From Lentzea flava (GTDB taxonomy: Bacteria; Actinomycetota; Actinomycetes; Mycobacteriales; Pseudonocardiaceae): DNA of 64,000 bases. Made by a program: the position numbers and the translations under genes. Below the pieces are notes generated by a model that was given only the letters and a program-made list of their open reading frames with translations, had not been told where the DNA came from and did not search any database. This document shows positions 33,386 through 42,088 of the stretch, piece by piece. Position 1 is the first letter of the stretch, and each line of letters starts with the position of its first letter. The stretch covers positions 1-64,000 of the forward strand of contig NZ_BMRE01000045.1 in NCBI RefSeq assembly GCF_014648475.1, written 5' to 3'.

Positions 33386-34462
33386 TCAGAAGCGAGGGTG
33401 GTCTCCGACCAGTGCGGCGCCGCCCTCTTCTGACTTGGTGATCTCGCCGAGCACCCACGACGGGACGTGGCGCGCGGTGAGCACGGCCAGGGCGCGGTCG
33501 ACGTCCTCGGGCGCGACGACGGCGACCATGCCGACGCCCATGTTGAACGCCTTCTCCATCTCCTCGCGCTCCACGCGGCCGCGCTGGGCGATGAGCTGGA
33601 ACACCGCGGGCGGCGTCCAGGTGCCGCGGTCGAGCGTCGCGTGCAGGCCCTCCGGCAGCACGCGGGCCAGGTTCGCGGCCAGGCCACCACCGGTGACGTG
33701 CGAGAACCCGCGGACCTCCGTCTCGGCGATCAGCGCGAGGCAGTCCTTGGCGTAGATCTTGGTCGGCTCCAGCATCTCCTCGCCGAGGGTGCGGCCGAAC
33801 TCCTCGACGTGGCCCTCCAGCGGCATCCGCGCGATCTCCAGCAGGACGTGCCTGGCGAGCGAGTAGCCGTTGGAGTGCAGGCCGGACGAGCCCATCGCGA
33901 TCACGACGTCACCGTCGCGGACCCGGTCGGGGCCGAGCAGCTTGGACTGCTCGACCACGCCCACGCCGGTGCCGGAGATGTCGTAGTCGTCGTCGCCCAT
34001 CAGACCGGGGTGCTCGGCCGTCTCGCCGCCGAGCAGCGCGCACCCGGCCTGGACGCAGCCCTCGGCGATGCCCTTGACCAGCGCCGCGATCTTGTCCGGG
34101 ACGACCTTGCCTACCGCGATGTAGTCCTGCACGAACAGCGGCTCGGCACCGCACACGACCAGGTCGTCGACGATCATGGCGACGAGGTCGATGCCGACGG
34201 TGTCGTGCTTGTCGAGCGCCTGGGCGATCGCGATCTTGGTGCCGACGCCGTCCGTCGATGACGCGAGGACCGGCTCCTTCCAGCGGTCGAGCTTGAGCTG
34301 GAACAGCCCGGCGAACCCGCCGATGCCACCGAGCACCTCTGGCCGGTGCGCCTTGGCCGCCCACGGCTTGAGCTTCTCCACCGCCTCGTCACCTGCGGCG
34401 ATACTGACTCCGGCGGCGGCGTAGGTGGCCTTGGCGCTGTCGGTCACGTCAACTTCTTCCAC
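33386..34462 (-). CDS. purM: Phosphoribosylformylglycinamidine cyclo-ligase
   Basis: The 358-aa AIR synthetase closes the imidazole ring in purine synthesis with ATP. LASSTDGVGTKIAIAQAL, GIDLVAMIVDDLVVCGAEPLFVQDY, LLGGETAEHPG and GFSHVTGGGLAANLARVLP are typical PurM. The GTG start is 14 bp after the purF stop, so the two are co-transcribed. Confidence 0.97.
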   Translation of the reverse strand: MEEVDVTDSAKATYAAAGVSIAAGDEAVEKLKPWAAKAHRPEVLGGIGGFAGLFQLKLDRWKEPVLASSTDGVGTKIAIAQALDKHDTVGIDLVAMIVDDLVVCGAEPLFVQDYIAVGKVVPDKIAALVKGIAEGCVQAGCALLGGETAEHPGLMGDDDYDISGTGVGVVEQSKLLGPDRVRDGDVVIAMGSSGLHSNGYSLARHVLLEIARMPLEGHVEEFGRTLGEEMLEPTKIYAKDCLALIAETEVRGFSHVTGGGLAANLARVLPEGLHATLDRGTWTPPAVFQLIAQRGRVEREEMEKAFNMGVGMVAVVAPEDVDRALAVLTARHVPSWVLGEITKSEEGGAALVGDHPRF

Positions 34463-34476
34463 TTGGATCTGTCAGC

Positions 34477-35982
34477 TCAGGGACGACGGAGTGCGTCCTC
34501 GGCACCATAGCCGTTCGGCAGAACGGGAGCGGCCGAGCCCGACACCCCCTTGAGGCCCTCGAGCAGGTGCTTGCCGATGAGTGCGTCCGCCGGCAGCTCG
34601 ATCGGGTACTCGCCGTCGAAGCAGGCAGCGCACAGCCGCGACTTGGGCTGCTCGGTCGCCGCGACCAGCTGCTCGAGCGACACGTACCCGAGCGTGTCGG
34701 CACCGATCGACCGGCGGATGCCGTCGTCGTCCAGCCCGTTCGCGATGAGCTCGGCCCGCGAGGCGAAGTCGATGCCGTAGAAGCACGGCCACTTGACCGG
34801 CGGTGCCGCGATCCGCACGTGCACCTCGACCGCACCGGCCTCGCGCAGCATGCGGACCAGCGCACGCTGCGTGTTGCCGCGCACGATCGAGTCGTCCACG
34901 ACGACCAGCCGCTTGCCGCGGATGACGTCCCGCAGCGGGTTCAGCTTCAGCCGGATGCCCAGCTGGCGGATGGTCTGCGACGGCTGGATGAACGTCCGGC
35001 CGACGTAGGCGTTCTTGACCAGGCCCGACCCGTACGGGATGCCGCTGGCCTGCGCGTATCCGATCGCGGCCGGCGTGCCGGACTCCGGCACCGGGATCAC
35101 CAGGTCGGCCTCGACCGGGTGCTCCTTGGCCAGGCGACGACCGATCTCGACGCGCGTCGCGTGCACGGACCGCCCGGAGATCGACGTGTCCGGCCGCGCC
35201 AGGTAGACGTACTCGAAGATGCAGCCCTTGGGCTCGGGGTTCGCGAACCGGCTGGAGCGCAGCCCGTCACCGTCGATCGCGATGAGCTCACCGGGCTCGA
35301 CCTCGCGCACGAAGCTCGCGCCCACGATGTCCAGCGCCGCGGTCTCACTCGCCACGACCCAGCCCCGTTCGAGCCGGCCCAGCACCAGCGGCCGCACGCC
35401 GTGCGGGTCACGCGCCGCGTAGAGCGTGGACTCGTCGGAGAACGTGAGGCAGTAGGCGCCCTTGACCGTCGGCAGCAGCTCCAGCGCGGCCTGCTCGATC
35501 CCCTTGTCGGCGGCCGCGTAGGCGAGCAGACCGCAGAGGATGTCCGAGTCGGTCGTGGCGCCGTTGCGCTCGATGATGCCGAGCTCCTTGGCCTTGTCGA
35601 GCAGCTCGGCGGTGTTCACCAGGTTGCCGTTGTGACCGAGGCTGAGCCCCGACCCGGCGGCGGTCGTGCGGAACGTGGGCTGCGCGTTCTCCCAGGTGGT
35701 GGACCCGGTGGTGGAGTAACGGCAGTGCCCGACGGCCACGTGGCCCTTCAGGCTCTGCAGCACCTGCTCGTCGAACACCTGGCTGACGAGCCCGAGATCC
35801 TTGAAGACGACGACCTGCGACCCGTCGCCGACGGAGATGCCGGCGGCCTCCTGGCCGCGGTGCTGCAGGGCGTAGAGCCCGTAGTAGGTGAGTTTCGAGA
35901 CGTCCTCGCCAGGAGCCCAGACGCCGAAGACGCCGCACTCCTCACGGGGTTCCTGTTCGGGCTGGGAATGGTCGGCGACCAC
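34477..35982 (-). CDS. purF: Amidophosphoribosyltransferase
   Basis: The 501-aa enzyme makes phosphoribosylamine from PRPP and glutamine, the first step of purine synthesis. The nucleophile is C16 in EECGVFGVW, exposed after removal of a 15-residue propeptide. The PRPP motif VVVDDSIVRGNT and four C-terminal cysteines or ligands of the Bacillus-type Fe-S enzyme (C-terminal LCAACFDG) can be seen. The GTG start has GAGGGAG upstream. Confidence 0.97.
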   Translation of the reverse strand: MVADHSQPEQEPREECGVFGVWAPGEDVSKLTYYGLYALQHRGQEAAGISVGDGSQVVVFKDLGLVSQVFDEQVLQSLKGHVAVGHCRYSTTGSTTWENAQPTFRTTAAGSGLSLGHNGNLVNTAELLDKAKELGIIERNGATTDSDILCGLLAYAAADKGIEQAALELLPTVKGAYCLTFSDESTLYAARDPHGVRPLVLGRLERGWVVASETAALDIVGASFVREVEPGELIAIDGDGLRSSRFANPEPKGCIFEYVYLARPDTSISGRSVHATRVEIGRRLAKEHPVEADLVIPVPESGTPAAIGYAQASGIPYGSGLVKNAYVGRTFIQPSQTIRQLGIRLKLNPLRDVIRGKRLVVVDDSIVRGNTQRALVRMLREAGAVEVHVRIAAPPVKWPCFYGIDFASRAELIANGLDDDGIRRSIGADTLGYVSLEQLVAATEQPKSRLCAACFDGEYPIELPADALIGKHLLEGLKGVSGSAAPVLPNGYGAEDALRRP

Positions 35983-36020
35983 CGAGTGGCTCCCTCACGA
36001 CGGGGGCTGGCTACTTCCCG

Positions 36021-36026
36021 AGTGTA
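36021..36026 (-). promoter_or_regulatory. Probable -10 box of purF-purM
   Basis: On the minus strand TACACT (TANNNT) lies about 40 bases before the purF GTG, leaving a short leader with the GAGGGAG ribosome-binding site. I see no clear -35 box. Confidence 0.35.
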
Positions 36027-36057
36027 AGTGGAGCACCGGGTGATGTACCCCCCTCCA

Positions 36058-36071
36058 ACCCCTGGTGGGGT
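36058..36071 (-). terminator. Small hairpin after the lipoprotein genes
   Basis: ACCCC-TGGT-GGGGT begins 9 bases past the last stop of the lipoprotein cluster (minus strand). The stem is only 5 bp, so it is a weak candidate. Confidence 0.3.
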
Positions 36072-36079
36072 GACCAAAC

Positions 36080-36337
36080 TCATGCCTTTCGGCACTGAAA
36101 CAGCTCAGTCTGGATCGAGTTGGTCTGAAGCGCCCCGATCGTGCGCTGCTTCGCGAGGCAGACCACCTCGTCACCGACCTTCACGTCACCGTCGATTTCG
36201 CCGGGATGCACCGAGTCCTTCGAGTACTGCGAGCGCTCGTAGCTGCCACCGCCCGGCAACTGGCCGATCAGCTCCATCCGGACCCTGGGCTCTGGCGCAC
36301 CCGACGAGCACATCTGGTACTCGTCCAGCCCGGTCAC
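36080..36337 (-). pseudogene. Out-of-frame second domain of a duplicated lipoprotein
   Basis: This frame encodes 85 aa from a GTG that overlaps the stop of the gene before it (GTGA). It matches the mature part of the paralogue at 36567-36890: both share the sequence VGDEV.CL and end CRKA. It has no signal peptide. Reading upstream in the same frame gives more homology (EVRFKVTGLDEY), so the real domain begins before the GTG. It therefore looks like the 3' part of a lipoprotein that was once in frame with 36334-36567, or a fusion left by deletion between tandem copies. A sequencing frameshift is possible. Confidence 0.5.
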
Positions 36338-36567
36338 CTTGAACCGGACCTCGGCTTGACCACCTGAGGGCTCACGGTGTCCGGGTCCAGGGCGTCGTCC
36401 GGCACCTCACCGACGAGCACGAGCCGCAGCTGGGAGTCGGCGCGGTCGTAGCCGGACGGCACCTCGTAGATCTTGTCGACCTTGAACCTGACTTTCTCGC
36501 GCCACTCGGCCGCACCACAGCCGCTCAGCACGAGGCAGCCCGCCAGGACCACAACGATCTTGGGCAT
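36334..36567 (-). CDS. Short lipoprotein, probably truncated by frameshift
   Basis: The 77-aa product has a lipoprotein signal with lipobox VLSGC (C17). It then has half of the domain seen in the paralogue (VRFKVDKIYEVPSG ... LRLVLVGEVPDDALDPDTVSPQ) before ending in an unrelated KPRSGSR. The second half with the VGDEV.CL motif is missing and instead follows in another frame. Compare the intact 107-aa neighbour. I infer a broken or rearranged gene. Confidence 0.55.
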   Translation of the reverse strand: MPKIVVVLAGCLVLSGCGAAEWREKVRFKVDKIYEVPSGYDRADSQLRLVLVGEVPDDALDPDTVSPQVVKPRSGSR

Positions 36568-36890
36568 CAGGCCTTCCTGCAGCTCTTCACCAACGTCGTG
36601 ACGTGTGAGTCCCCGATCGCGCTGCCCTTCTTCTGCTCAACCAGGCAAAGCACCTCGTCCCCGACAGCGGCTCCACCGGTGACGGCGCTCGGTTGCACCG
36701 GCTTGCGGGCCAAATCCTGCGGGTCCAACGCACCCTTCGGCGCGTCACCCGCCAGTTCGAGGCGGAAGAACTCGGTCGGGCTGCTGGTGTCGAGAGACTT
36801 GATCCGGTACCGGACCTCCTGCCCCTGCCAGGACGCCGCACACCCGGTGAGAAGCAGGCAGCCGAGCAGAGCCGCGGTGAGCTTGCGCAT
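36567..36890 (-). CDS. Small secreted lipoprotein of unknown function
   Basis: The 107-aa protein has a signal peptide with lipobox LLTGC (C17). A compact domain of about 90 aa follows: EVRYRIKSLDTSSPTEFFRLELAG, GALDPQDL, VGDEVLCLVEQ and a terminal SCRKA. The two late cysteines may form a disulphide. It overlaps the upstream gene by one base (TGATG) and is followed by the rearranged paralogues. I do not recognise a named family. Confidence 0.7.
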   Translation of the reverse strand: MRKLTAALLGCLLLTGCAASWQGQEVRYRIKSLDTSSPTEFFRLELAGDAPKGALDPQDLARKPVQPSAVTGGAAVGDEVLCLVEQKKGSAIGDSHVTTLVKSCRKA

Positions 36891-37645
36891 CAGTGCCCCC
36901 GCCCGACCTGCAGGACGTCCAGCACGCGCCGGTCGCCGGTCATCTCCTTGAGGTTCATCCGGTTCCAGAGCCAGAAGTAGACGAGCTCGGCATCACCGGT
37001 CACCTGCGCGTCGCCCTTTTCGCCGGGTGCGGCAGCACGGGTCTCTGGCACCTCACCCGCCGTCAGGGAGATCAGCCACGACTCGGGCACGTCGGTGGGC
37101 CGCACGACGGCAGTACCCGAGACCTCGTTGGGCGAATCGCCGTCGAGCTTGGCCGCGACGATCGTGGTCAGCACCTCGTCGATGCCGTCGGCGCAGAGGT
37201 CCGCGTCCGTGGCGACGACCTGACGGACGATCGTCTGCGCGTCGAACCGGCGCAGCACCGTCTCGTGAGCGATCCGGCGGTGCCACACCCAGGCCAGGTC
37301 GGGAGCAGCCGGTGAGAACGTCCACACGGGCCGATTGCCCGGTACGGCAGTGAGGACCTCTCCGGCCTCGGCCAGCTGCAGGTCGAGGTATTCGAGCGGC
37401 GACAACCCGCCCCCGGGTGCCGGCGGCCGCATCGGGTTGCGGCTGCCGGTGCGCAGGTAGGCGGTCGAGGTTTCCAGGAAGCGCGCCAGGTGCACGACGA
37501 GGTCCTGCACGGTCCACCCCGGACGCGTCGGAACCTCGGCGGTCGGGTCCGCATCCGCCACTGCCTTGCGGAACATCTCCGCCTGCTCGATGAACACAGC
37601 GGTCCACCGCTGGGCCGTCCACCCTGTCTGCACCATGAGCGACAT
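36890..37645 (-). CDS. Mycothiol-dependent maleylpyruvate isomerase-like protein (TIGR03083 type)
   Basis: The 251-aa protein has an N-terminal DinB-like/MDMPI four-helix domain (AVFIEQAEMFRKAVADADPTAEVPTRPGWTVQDLVVHLARF, about residues 17-57; WVWHRRIAHETVLRRFDAQ, about 117-135) and a C-terminal alpha/beta domain ending WNRMNLKEMTGD. Such actinobacterial proteins are presumed mycothiol S-transferases; no substrate is known. ATG 37645 is preferred; a second ATG lies three codons downstream. It is divergent from the ESX-linked gene at 37734. Confidence 0.8.
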   Translation of the reverse strand: MSLMVQTGWTAQRWTAVFIEQAEMFRKAVADADPTAEVPTRPGWTVQDLVVHLARFLETSTAYLRTGSRNPMRPPAPGGGLSPLEYLDLQLAEAGEVLTAVPGNRPVWTFSPAAPDLAWVWHRRIAHETVLRRFDAQTIVRQVVATDADLCADGIDEVLTTIVAAKLDGDSPNEVSGTAVVRPTDVPESWLISLTAGEVPETRAAAPGEKGDAQVTGDAELVYFWLWNRMNLKEMTGDRRVLDVLQVGRGH

Positions 37646-37733
37646 CGTGCCCGAAACGGTCCACGCACGAGTGGGGAACCGGCGATGATGTGCCTGCGTC
37701 GCAGTGATCGAGGACCAAACAGGGGGTGTGGCG

Positions 37734-38057
37734 ATGTTCGGCGTTGAGCCGGAACTGCTGCGCAACGCGTCCAAGGAGTTCGGCAACGGCTCCGACGCGG
37801 TGCGCGAGGCAGCGGAGATGATCTCGATGCTCAAACTCGACGCCGGTGCGCTCGGCGAGGTCGACGCGGCGGCGGAGTTCGCAGAGGCTCTGTCGAAGTT
37901 CGTCGGCACGCACTCCCAGGACCTCCAGCGCGGTTCCGCGTGGATCACCGACGCTGCCGAAGGGCTCATCTCGAACGCGGAGGCCTATCAGCGCACGGAC
38001 GAGGACCACGCCTCGGCGCTGACGAAGCTCTTCCAGGGACTGGGGGGCGGCAAGTGA
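37734..38057 (+). CDS. EspC-like small ESX substrate
   Basis: The 107-aa, mostly helical protein resembles the EspC/DUF2580 type of ESX-associated proteins: two long helices and a C-terminal ITDAAEGLISNAEAYQRTDEDHAS. YQRTD (about residues 84-88) matches the YxxxD/E type VII secretion signal. There is no WXG turn; the loop region is LDAGALGEV. AGGGGG precedes the ATG. The stop overlaps the DUF1023 gene (GTGA, 38054-38057), which suggests a co-secreted pair. Confidence 0.72.
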   Translation: MFGVEPELLRNASKEFGNGSDAVREAAEMISMLKLDAGALGEVDAAAEFAEALSKFVGTHSQDLQRGSAWITDAAEGLISNAEAYQRTDEDHASALTKLFQGLGGGK

Positions 38058-40096
38058 GTTACACCGATCCGGAGAGCCTGTACGGCAAGCTCGCGTCCGG
38101 TGACGTCGGCCGCATCGCCGCTGCCGCCGACCCGATCACCGGTGCCATCAGCGCGATCGGCCGCGCCGGGGACGCGGTGGCCAAGGGCGGCAAGACCGCG
38201 CTGAGCAACTGGGTCGGCGAAGCCTCCACCAAATTCACCGCACGCGCCGAACTGTCCGTGAACGCCGCCAAAGCCGCCGCGGAACGACTTGGCGCCGGTG
38301 CCGAAATCGTTCAAGCCGCATCCCGCGCCTACGGCCAGATGCGCAGCGCCGCAGATCAGGCGATCAACGTGTGGCGCAGCCGTCCGCCCGGCCTGGACGA
38401 GGAGCAGACCCGCACGCTGGCCAACCAGGTCAACGACTCCCTGAACAAGGTGAAGTCGGGCTACGACAACGTGCTGCGCTCGTACGCGGGCGCGCTCACC
38501 AGGATTCCACCCGGTTTCGAGGAGTCCGCGCGGACGGACTGCGGCTGGGACCGTGCTGCCCAACGTGCGGGCGCAGGTGGGGCGCTGCCGCCGGTGCCGC
38601 CACCCGGTACCGACCCGAAGACCGTCGCGGCGTGGTGGAAGTCGCTCAGCCAGCAGGAGAAGGACGCGCTGCTGGCCACGAAGTTCCAGGAGCTGGGCCA
38701 GCTTCCCGGCTTGCCGGCCGAGGTGCTCGACAAGGCGAACCGCGCTCGTATCGGTGATGACATCACCCGGTTCAACAACGAGAAGGACGCCCTGAAGCGC
38801 CAGCTCGCCGAGCGGGCTCGTGAACTGGGCGTCGACCCGGAGTCGGCGGAAGGCCAGCGGGCGCTGCGCAACGACCCGCAGGGGTCGCAGTTGATGTCCC
38901 AGTACGACGAGGCAGCACGTCGCGCCCACAACGCCGAGGCAGCGAACACCTCGTTGATCAAGGCAGGCGACGAGGTCGAGAAGAACGGCAAGCCGGCCTA
39001 CATCCTTGCCTACAGCCCGGACGGCCCCGGTGGCAAGGAAGGCACCATGGCCATCGCGTTCGGCAACCCGGACACCGCCAAGAACCTCGCCGTCTGCGTG
39101 CCGGGAACGACGTCGAATCTCGAAGGCGGCTTCAGCATGTCGCAGGCCGCGAACCTCAGCAACGCGATGGGCAAGGACGGGGCCGCGATCCAGTGGCTCG
39201 GGTACGACGCACCCGCCGCCGCGCTCGGGCAGGTCAACGACCCGGCACAGGCGATCGAGGGCGGCAGGCTCCTCGCGAAGGACGTCGAGAACTACCGCGC
39301 GGTCAACCCCGGTGCGCACGTCACGGTGATCGGCCACAGCTACGGCAGCACGGTCGTCGGATACTCGGCGATGGACAACGGCCTCAAGGCGGACGACATC
39401 GCGTTCGTCGGCTCACCCGGCGTCGGTGCGTCCAATGTGGACCAACTTTCGGTGGGTCGCGGGCACGTGTACGTCGGTGGCACCGAGCACGACCCGGTCA
39501 TCCAGGGCACCAGTGGTGACTGGTTCACCAAGGACGGGTCGTCGACCGGTCCGTACGACTCGTCGTTCGGCGCGAAGCAGTTCGGCACCTCCGGCGAGAC
39601 CTGGGTCGGCGAAGCGCACTCGGCCTACTACGACAAGGGTTCCGAGTCGCTGGGCAACCTCGCGAAGATCGCCACCGGTCACGGCGGCGACGTCACCGCG
39701 CAGCGGTGGCAGGACTCGCCGACGCCCGTCGAGGTGCCCGGCTCGCACCTGCCCGGCGTCGGCCCGGTCATCGACTGGGGCGTCAACACCGGCAAGGAAG
39801 TCGTCGACATGGGCGAGGACGTCTGGCGCGGCGGCGGTCAGGTCGTCGACGACATCTCGAAGGGCAACTGGGGCGACGCCGGGCGCCACGCCGTGGGCAC
39901 CGTCGGCGAGCTGGGAAGTGACGCCGTCGACGTCGTGGCCGACACGCTGGGCAACGTCGGAGAGCTCGGGCGCGATGCTTACGAGGGTGGCAAGGCCGTC
40001 GTCGAGGGTGGCGTCGAGATCGTCAAGGACGCCGGTGGAGCGATCGCGGACGGCGCGAAGTCGGTTTACGACAACACGATCGGTTCCTGGTTCTAG
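38054..40096 (+). CDS. Large DUF1023 alpha/beta-hydrolase, putative ESX effector
   Basis: The 680-aa protein has an N-terminal WXG-like helical region (about 1-155). A polar linker with PPVPPPGTDPKTVAAWW, a coiled region (about 220-310) and an alpha/beta-hydrolase of the DUF1023 family (about 310-540) follow. The nucleophile lies in VIGHSYGSTVVGYSAM, an aspartate candidate near AFVGSPGVG and the histidine in GEAHSAYYD. A glycine-rich amphipathic C terminus (about 560-680) resembles membrane-inserting tails. DUF1023 proteins are common beside ESX-type genes and are suspected lipases or toxins. It is coupled to the EspC-like gene. Confidence 0.78.
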   Translation: MSYTDPESLYGKLASGDVGRIAAAADPITGAISAIGRAGDAVAKGGKTALSNWVGEASTKFTARAELSVNAAKAAAERLGAGAEIVQAASRAYGQMRSAADQAINVWRSRPPGLDEEQTRTLANQVNDSLNKVKSGYDNVLRSYAGALTRIPPGFEESARTDCGWDRAAQRAGAGGALPPVPPPGTDPKTVAAWWKSLSQQEKDALLATKFQELGQLPGLPAEVLDKANRARIGDDITRFNNEKDALKRQLAERARELGVDPESAEGQRALRNDPQGSQLMSQYDEAARRAHNAEAANTSLIKAGDEVEKNGKPAYILAYSPDGPGGKEGTMAIAFGNPDTAKNLAVCVPGTTSNLEGGFSMSQAANLSNAMGKDGAAIQWLGYDAPAAALGQVNDPAQAIEGGRLLAKDVENYRAVNPGAHVTVIGHSYGSTVVGYSAMDNGLKADDIAFVGSPGVGASNVDQLSVGRGHVYVGGTEHDPVIQGTSGDWFTKDGSSTGPYDSSFGAKQFGTSGETWVGEAHSAYYDKGSESLGNLAKIATGHGGDVTAQRWQDSPTPVEVPGSHLPGVGPVIDWGVNTGKEVVDMGEDVWRGGGQVVDDISKGNWGDAGRHAVGTVGELGSDAVDVVADTLGNVGELGRDAYEGGKAVVEGGVEIVKDAGGAIADGAKSVYDNTIGSWF

Positions 40097-40470
40097 AAGC
40101 GCACGACCGGCAGCAGCCCGGACAGGTCGGCTCGGGTCCCCGACGCGGTGACCCGAGCGCCGTCCAGGGCCTCGGCCCACGCCAGCGCGCCCGTCGCCAG
40201 TTCCAGCCAGGTGCGCGGGTCGGTCTCGATCACGTTCGGGGGCGTGCCTCGGGTGTGGCGCGGGCCCTCGACGCACTGCACGGCGGCGAACGGCGGGACG
40301 CGGACCTCGACGCTGCGGCCCGGCGCGACCTGTTCGAGGGTGCGCAGGCTCAGGCGGACGGCGGTGGCCAGCACCGGGCGGGGCGGCTGGTCGGCTTCGC
40401 CTCGCAGCCAGGGGAGAACCGCCTGCACCGCGGCTCGCATCTCGGCGGGGTCGACGGCTTTGGCTGGCAC
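40093..40470 (-). CDS. SCP2-like sterol carrier family protein
   Basis: The 125-aa protein begins PAKAVDPAEMRAAVQAVLPWL and contains SVEVRVPPFAAVQC and a C-terminal TDPRTWLELATGALAWAEAL, the pattern of the small actinobacterial SCP2-like family that neighbours purF (probably Rv0807 in M. tuberculosis). It may bind lipids. GTG 40470 gives the family's usual length. Its stop shares a CTAG with the DUF1023 stop. Confidence 0.75.
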   Translation of the reverse strand: MPAKAVDPAEMRAAVQAVLPWLRGEADQPPRPVLATAVRLSLRTLEQVAPGRSVEVRVPPFAAVQCVEGPRHTRGTPPNVIETDPRTWLELATGALAWAEALDGARVTASGTRADLSGLLPVVRF

Positions 40471-40516
40471 GTCGCCCACATTAGCGAAGCGGCAGCGGCG
40501 GTCCCCCGGCTGTTGG

Positions 40517-40522
40517 TATATC
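40517..40522 (+). promoter_or_regulatory. Leaderless -10 box of the first EccC-like gene
   Basis: TATATC ends six bases before the GTG at 40529, with a GG in front (extended -10 style). No ribosome-binding site is present, so a leaderless transcript is likely. Confidence 0.5.
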
Positions 40523-40528
40523 TGGACG

Positions 40529-42088
40529 GTGATCAGGAACTTCGCCGTTGTCGGTCCCTGGCAGGCGACCAGGGAGCGGTTGACGGCGGCTCTCGCGGCC
40601 GCGCCGGACACGGCCGTCTACCGGATCGGGCGCGGGGCCGACCCGTTGCCGGTGTCGGCGACCTTCGACCCCTCCGACCAGGCGGGGTGCCGGAGTTTGC
40701 TGGACTGGTTCGAGCGTGGTGCGCCGTCCGGTGCGGTCTTGCTGGTGGACGACTGGGGGCTGTGCTTCGAGCAGGACCCCGAGCTCGACCGGACGGTGGA
40801 GTGGATCGCCGCCTTCGGGCCGTCGCGGGGGGTGCAGGTCGTTGTCACGGCTCGGAAGTGGAGCGATCTGCCGGACCGGTTGCGGCGGCACCTGCACGGT
40901 GAGGCCACGGACTTCCTCGCGCTGCACGGCATCGAGGCCGACCTGAGCAACAAGTACCAGCACCACGACCTCAAGACCGCTGTCGGTGTCGACGAGCGCG
41001 GATGGCCGGTGCACCTGGACATCAGCGTCGACGGCAACGGGTTGACGGGCACCTATCTGGGGCCGCAGCGCCGTCAGAAGCTGCTCAGCGCGTTGCTCGG
41101 GCTGATGGTCACGCACTCGCCGGAGGACCTGAACTTCGGCTTCTTCGACATGAAGAACACGGGTGCCTTCGACGAGCTGAGCCACGCGCCGCACGTCTCG
41201 TTCCTGCTGACGAACGAGGCGGAGGACGAGATGCTCGACCGGTTCCAGGACGGTCTGGCGGGCGAGCTCAACCGGCGGCAACAGCTCCTGCACGCCGCGG
41301 GCCGGTGCCGCAACTTCACCGACTACCAGGAGAAACTCGACGCGGGCGAGGACCTGCAGCCGTTGGCCGCTCTGCTGATCTGCGTGGACAGCGCCGAGGT
41401 GCTGATCGAACGGCATCCCCGCTTCGGGGAGGTCCTGAAGGCGCTCACCCGTGCCGGGCGCACCCAGGGCATCCACCTGCTCTACTCCGGTGACGTGTTC
41501 CCTGCGCAGTTGCCGTTCACGATCCCCGAGTGGCCGTCGGCGACACCGCCGCACGACCTCGCCGAGTGGGTGGAGGTGCTGCCACACGCGTTGATCGGCT
41601 CCGCGCCGTCCGCACGCCAGGTCGTGTTGCCGCCGCTGCACCAGAGCCACGCCAACCTCACGCTGGAAATGCTGCCTCCCGGTGCCATCGGCCTGGTGGA
41701 CAAGCCCTTCGAGCAACGTCGCGACGTCCTCGCCCCGAACTTCACCGAGAAGTTCCGTCACGGCGCCATCGTCGGCAGGCCCGGCACCGGCAAGAGCACG
41801 ACGCTGCGCACGCTGGCCGCCGTCCTCGGCGACGACGTGGCGCGCTACCAGCTGCTCGACGGTCCCGGTGAGCCGCTCGACCCGCAGCGCCACATCGTCG
41901 TGACGGCGCGGTCGTGGGACCAGGTGCCGCCGTTCATCAAGAACAGCCTGGGGTTCGGCATCGAGTTCCGGCTCGACGACCCGGCGACGTCGCTCGTCGA
42001 CGCCCGCCAGGCCGCGCGCGTGCCGGACAAACCCGGCCACGGGCTGTCCGTGCCACACCGGCTCCACGCACAAATCGCGCTCCCGTGA
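40529..42088 (+). CDS. EccC/FtsK-like protein with degenerate first and intact last P-loop
   Basis: The 519-aa protein has three parts. Residues 1-145 form a domain shared with the next gene (YRIGRGADPLPV, DWFERGAPSGAVLLVDDW, DFLALHGI). Residues about 150-385 look like an EccC ATPase module: VGVDERGWPVHLDI, THSPEDLNFGFFDMKNTGAFDELSHAPHV and LAGELNRRQQLL. The P-loop position, normally GATGSGKS, reads LGPQRRQKLL. Residues about 405-519 carry an intact Walker A (GRPGTGKST) and an EccC-like ending (PDKPGHGLSVPHRLHAQIAL). It is much shorter than EccC (about 1300 aa) and has no membrane helices. Confidence 0.75.
   Translation: MIRNFAVVGPWQATRERLTAALAAAPDTAVYRIGRGADPLPVSATFDPSDQAGCRSLLDWFERGAPSGAVLLVDDWGLCFEQDPELDRTVEWIAAFGPSRGVQVVVTARKWSDLPDRLRRHLHGEATDFLALHGIEADLSNKYQHHDLKTAVGVDERGWPVHLDISVDGNGLTGTYLGPQRRQKLLSALLGLMVTHSPEDLNFGFFDMKNTGAFDELSHAPHVSFLLTNEAEDEMLDRFQDGLAGELNRRQQLLHAAGRCRNFTDYQEKLDAGEDLQPLAALLICVDSAEVLIERHPRFGEVLKALTRAGRTQGIHLLYSGDVFPAQLPFTIPEWPSATPPHDLAEWVEVLPHALIGSAPSARQVVLPPLHQSHANLTLEMLPPGAIGLVDKPFEQRRDVLAPNFTEKFRHGAIVGRPGTGKSTTLRTLAAVLGDDVARYQLLDGPGEPLDPQRHIVVTARSWDQVPPFIKNSLGFGIEFRLDDPATSLVDARQAARVPDKPGHGLSVPHRLHAQIALP

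Noticed and set aside
36080..36567. Programmed ribosomal frameshift joining the two lipoprotein parts
   Set aside because: No slippery heptamer or strong downstream structure is apparent. A deletion between duplicates or a sequencing error is simpler.
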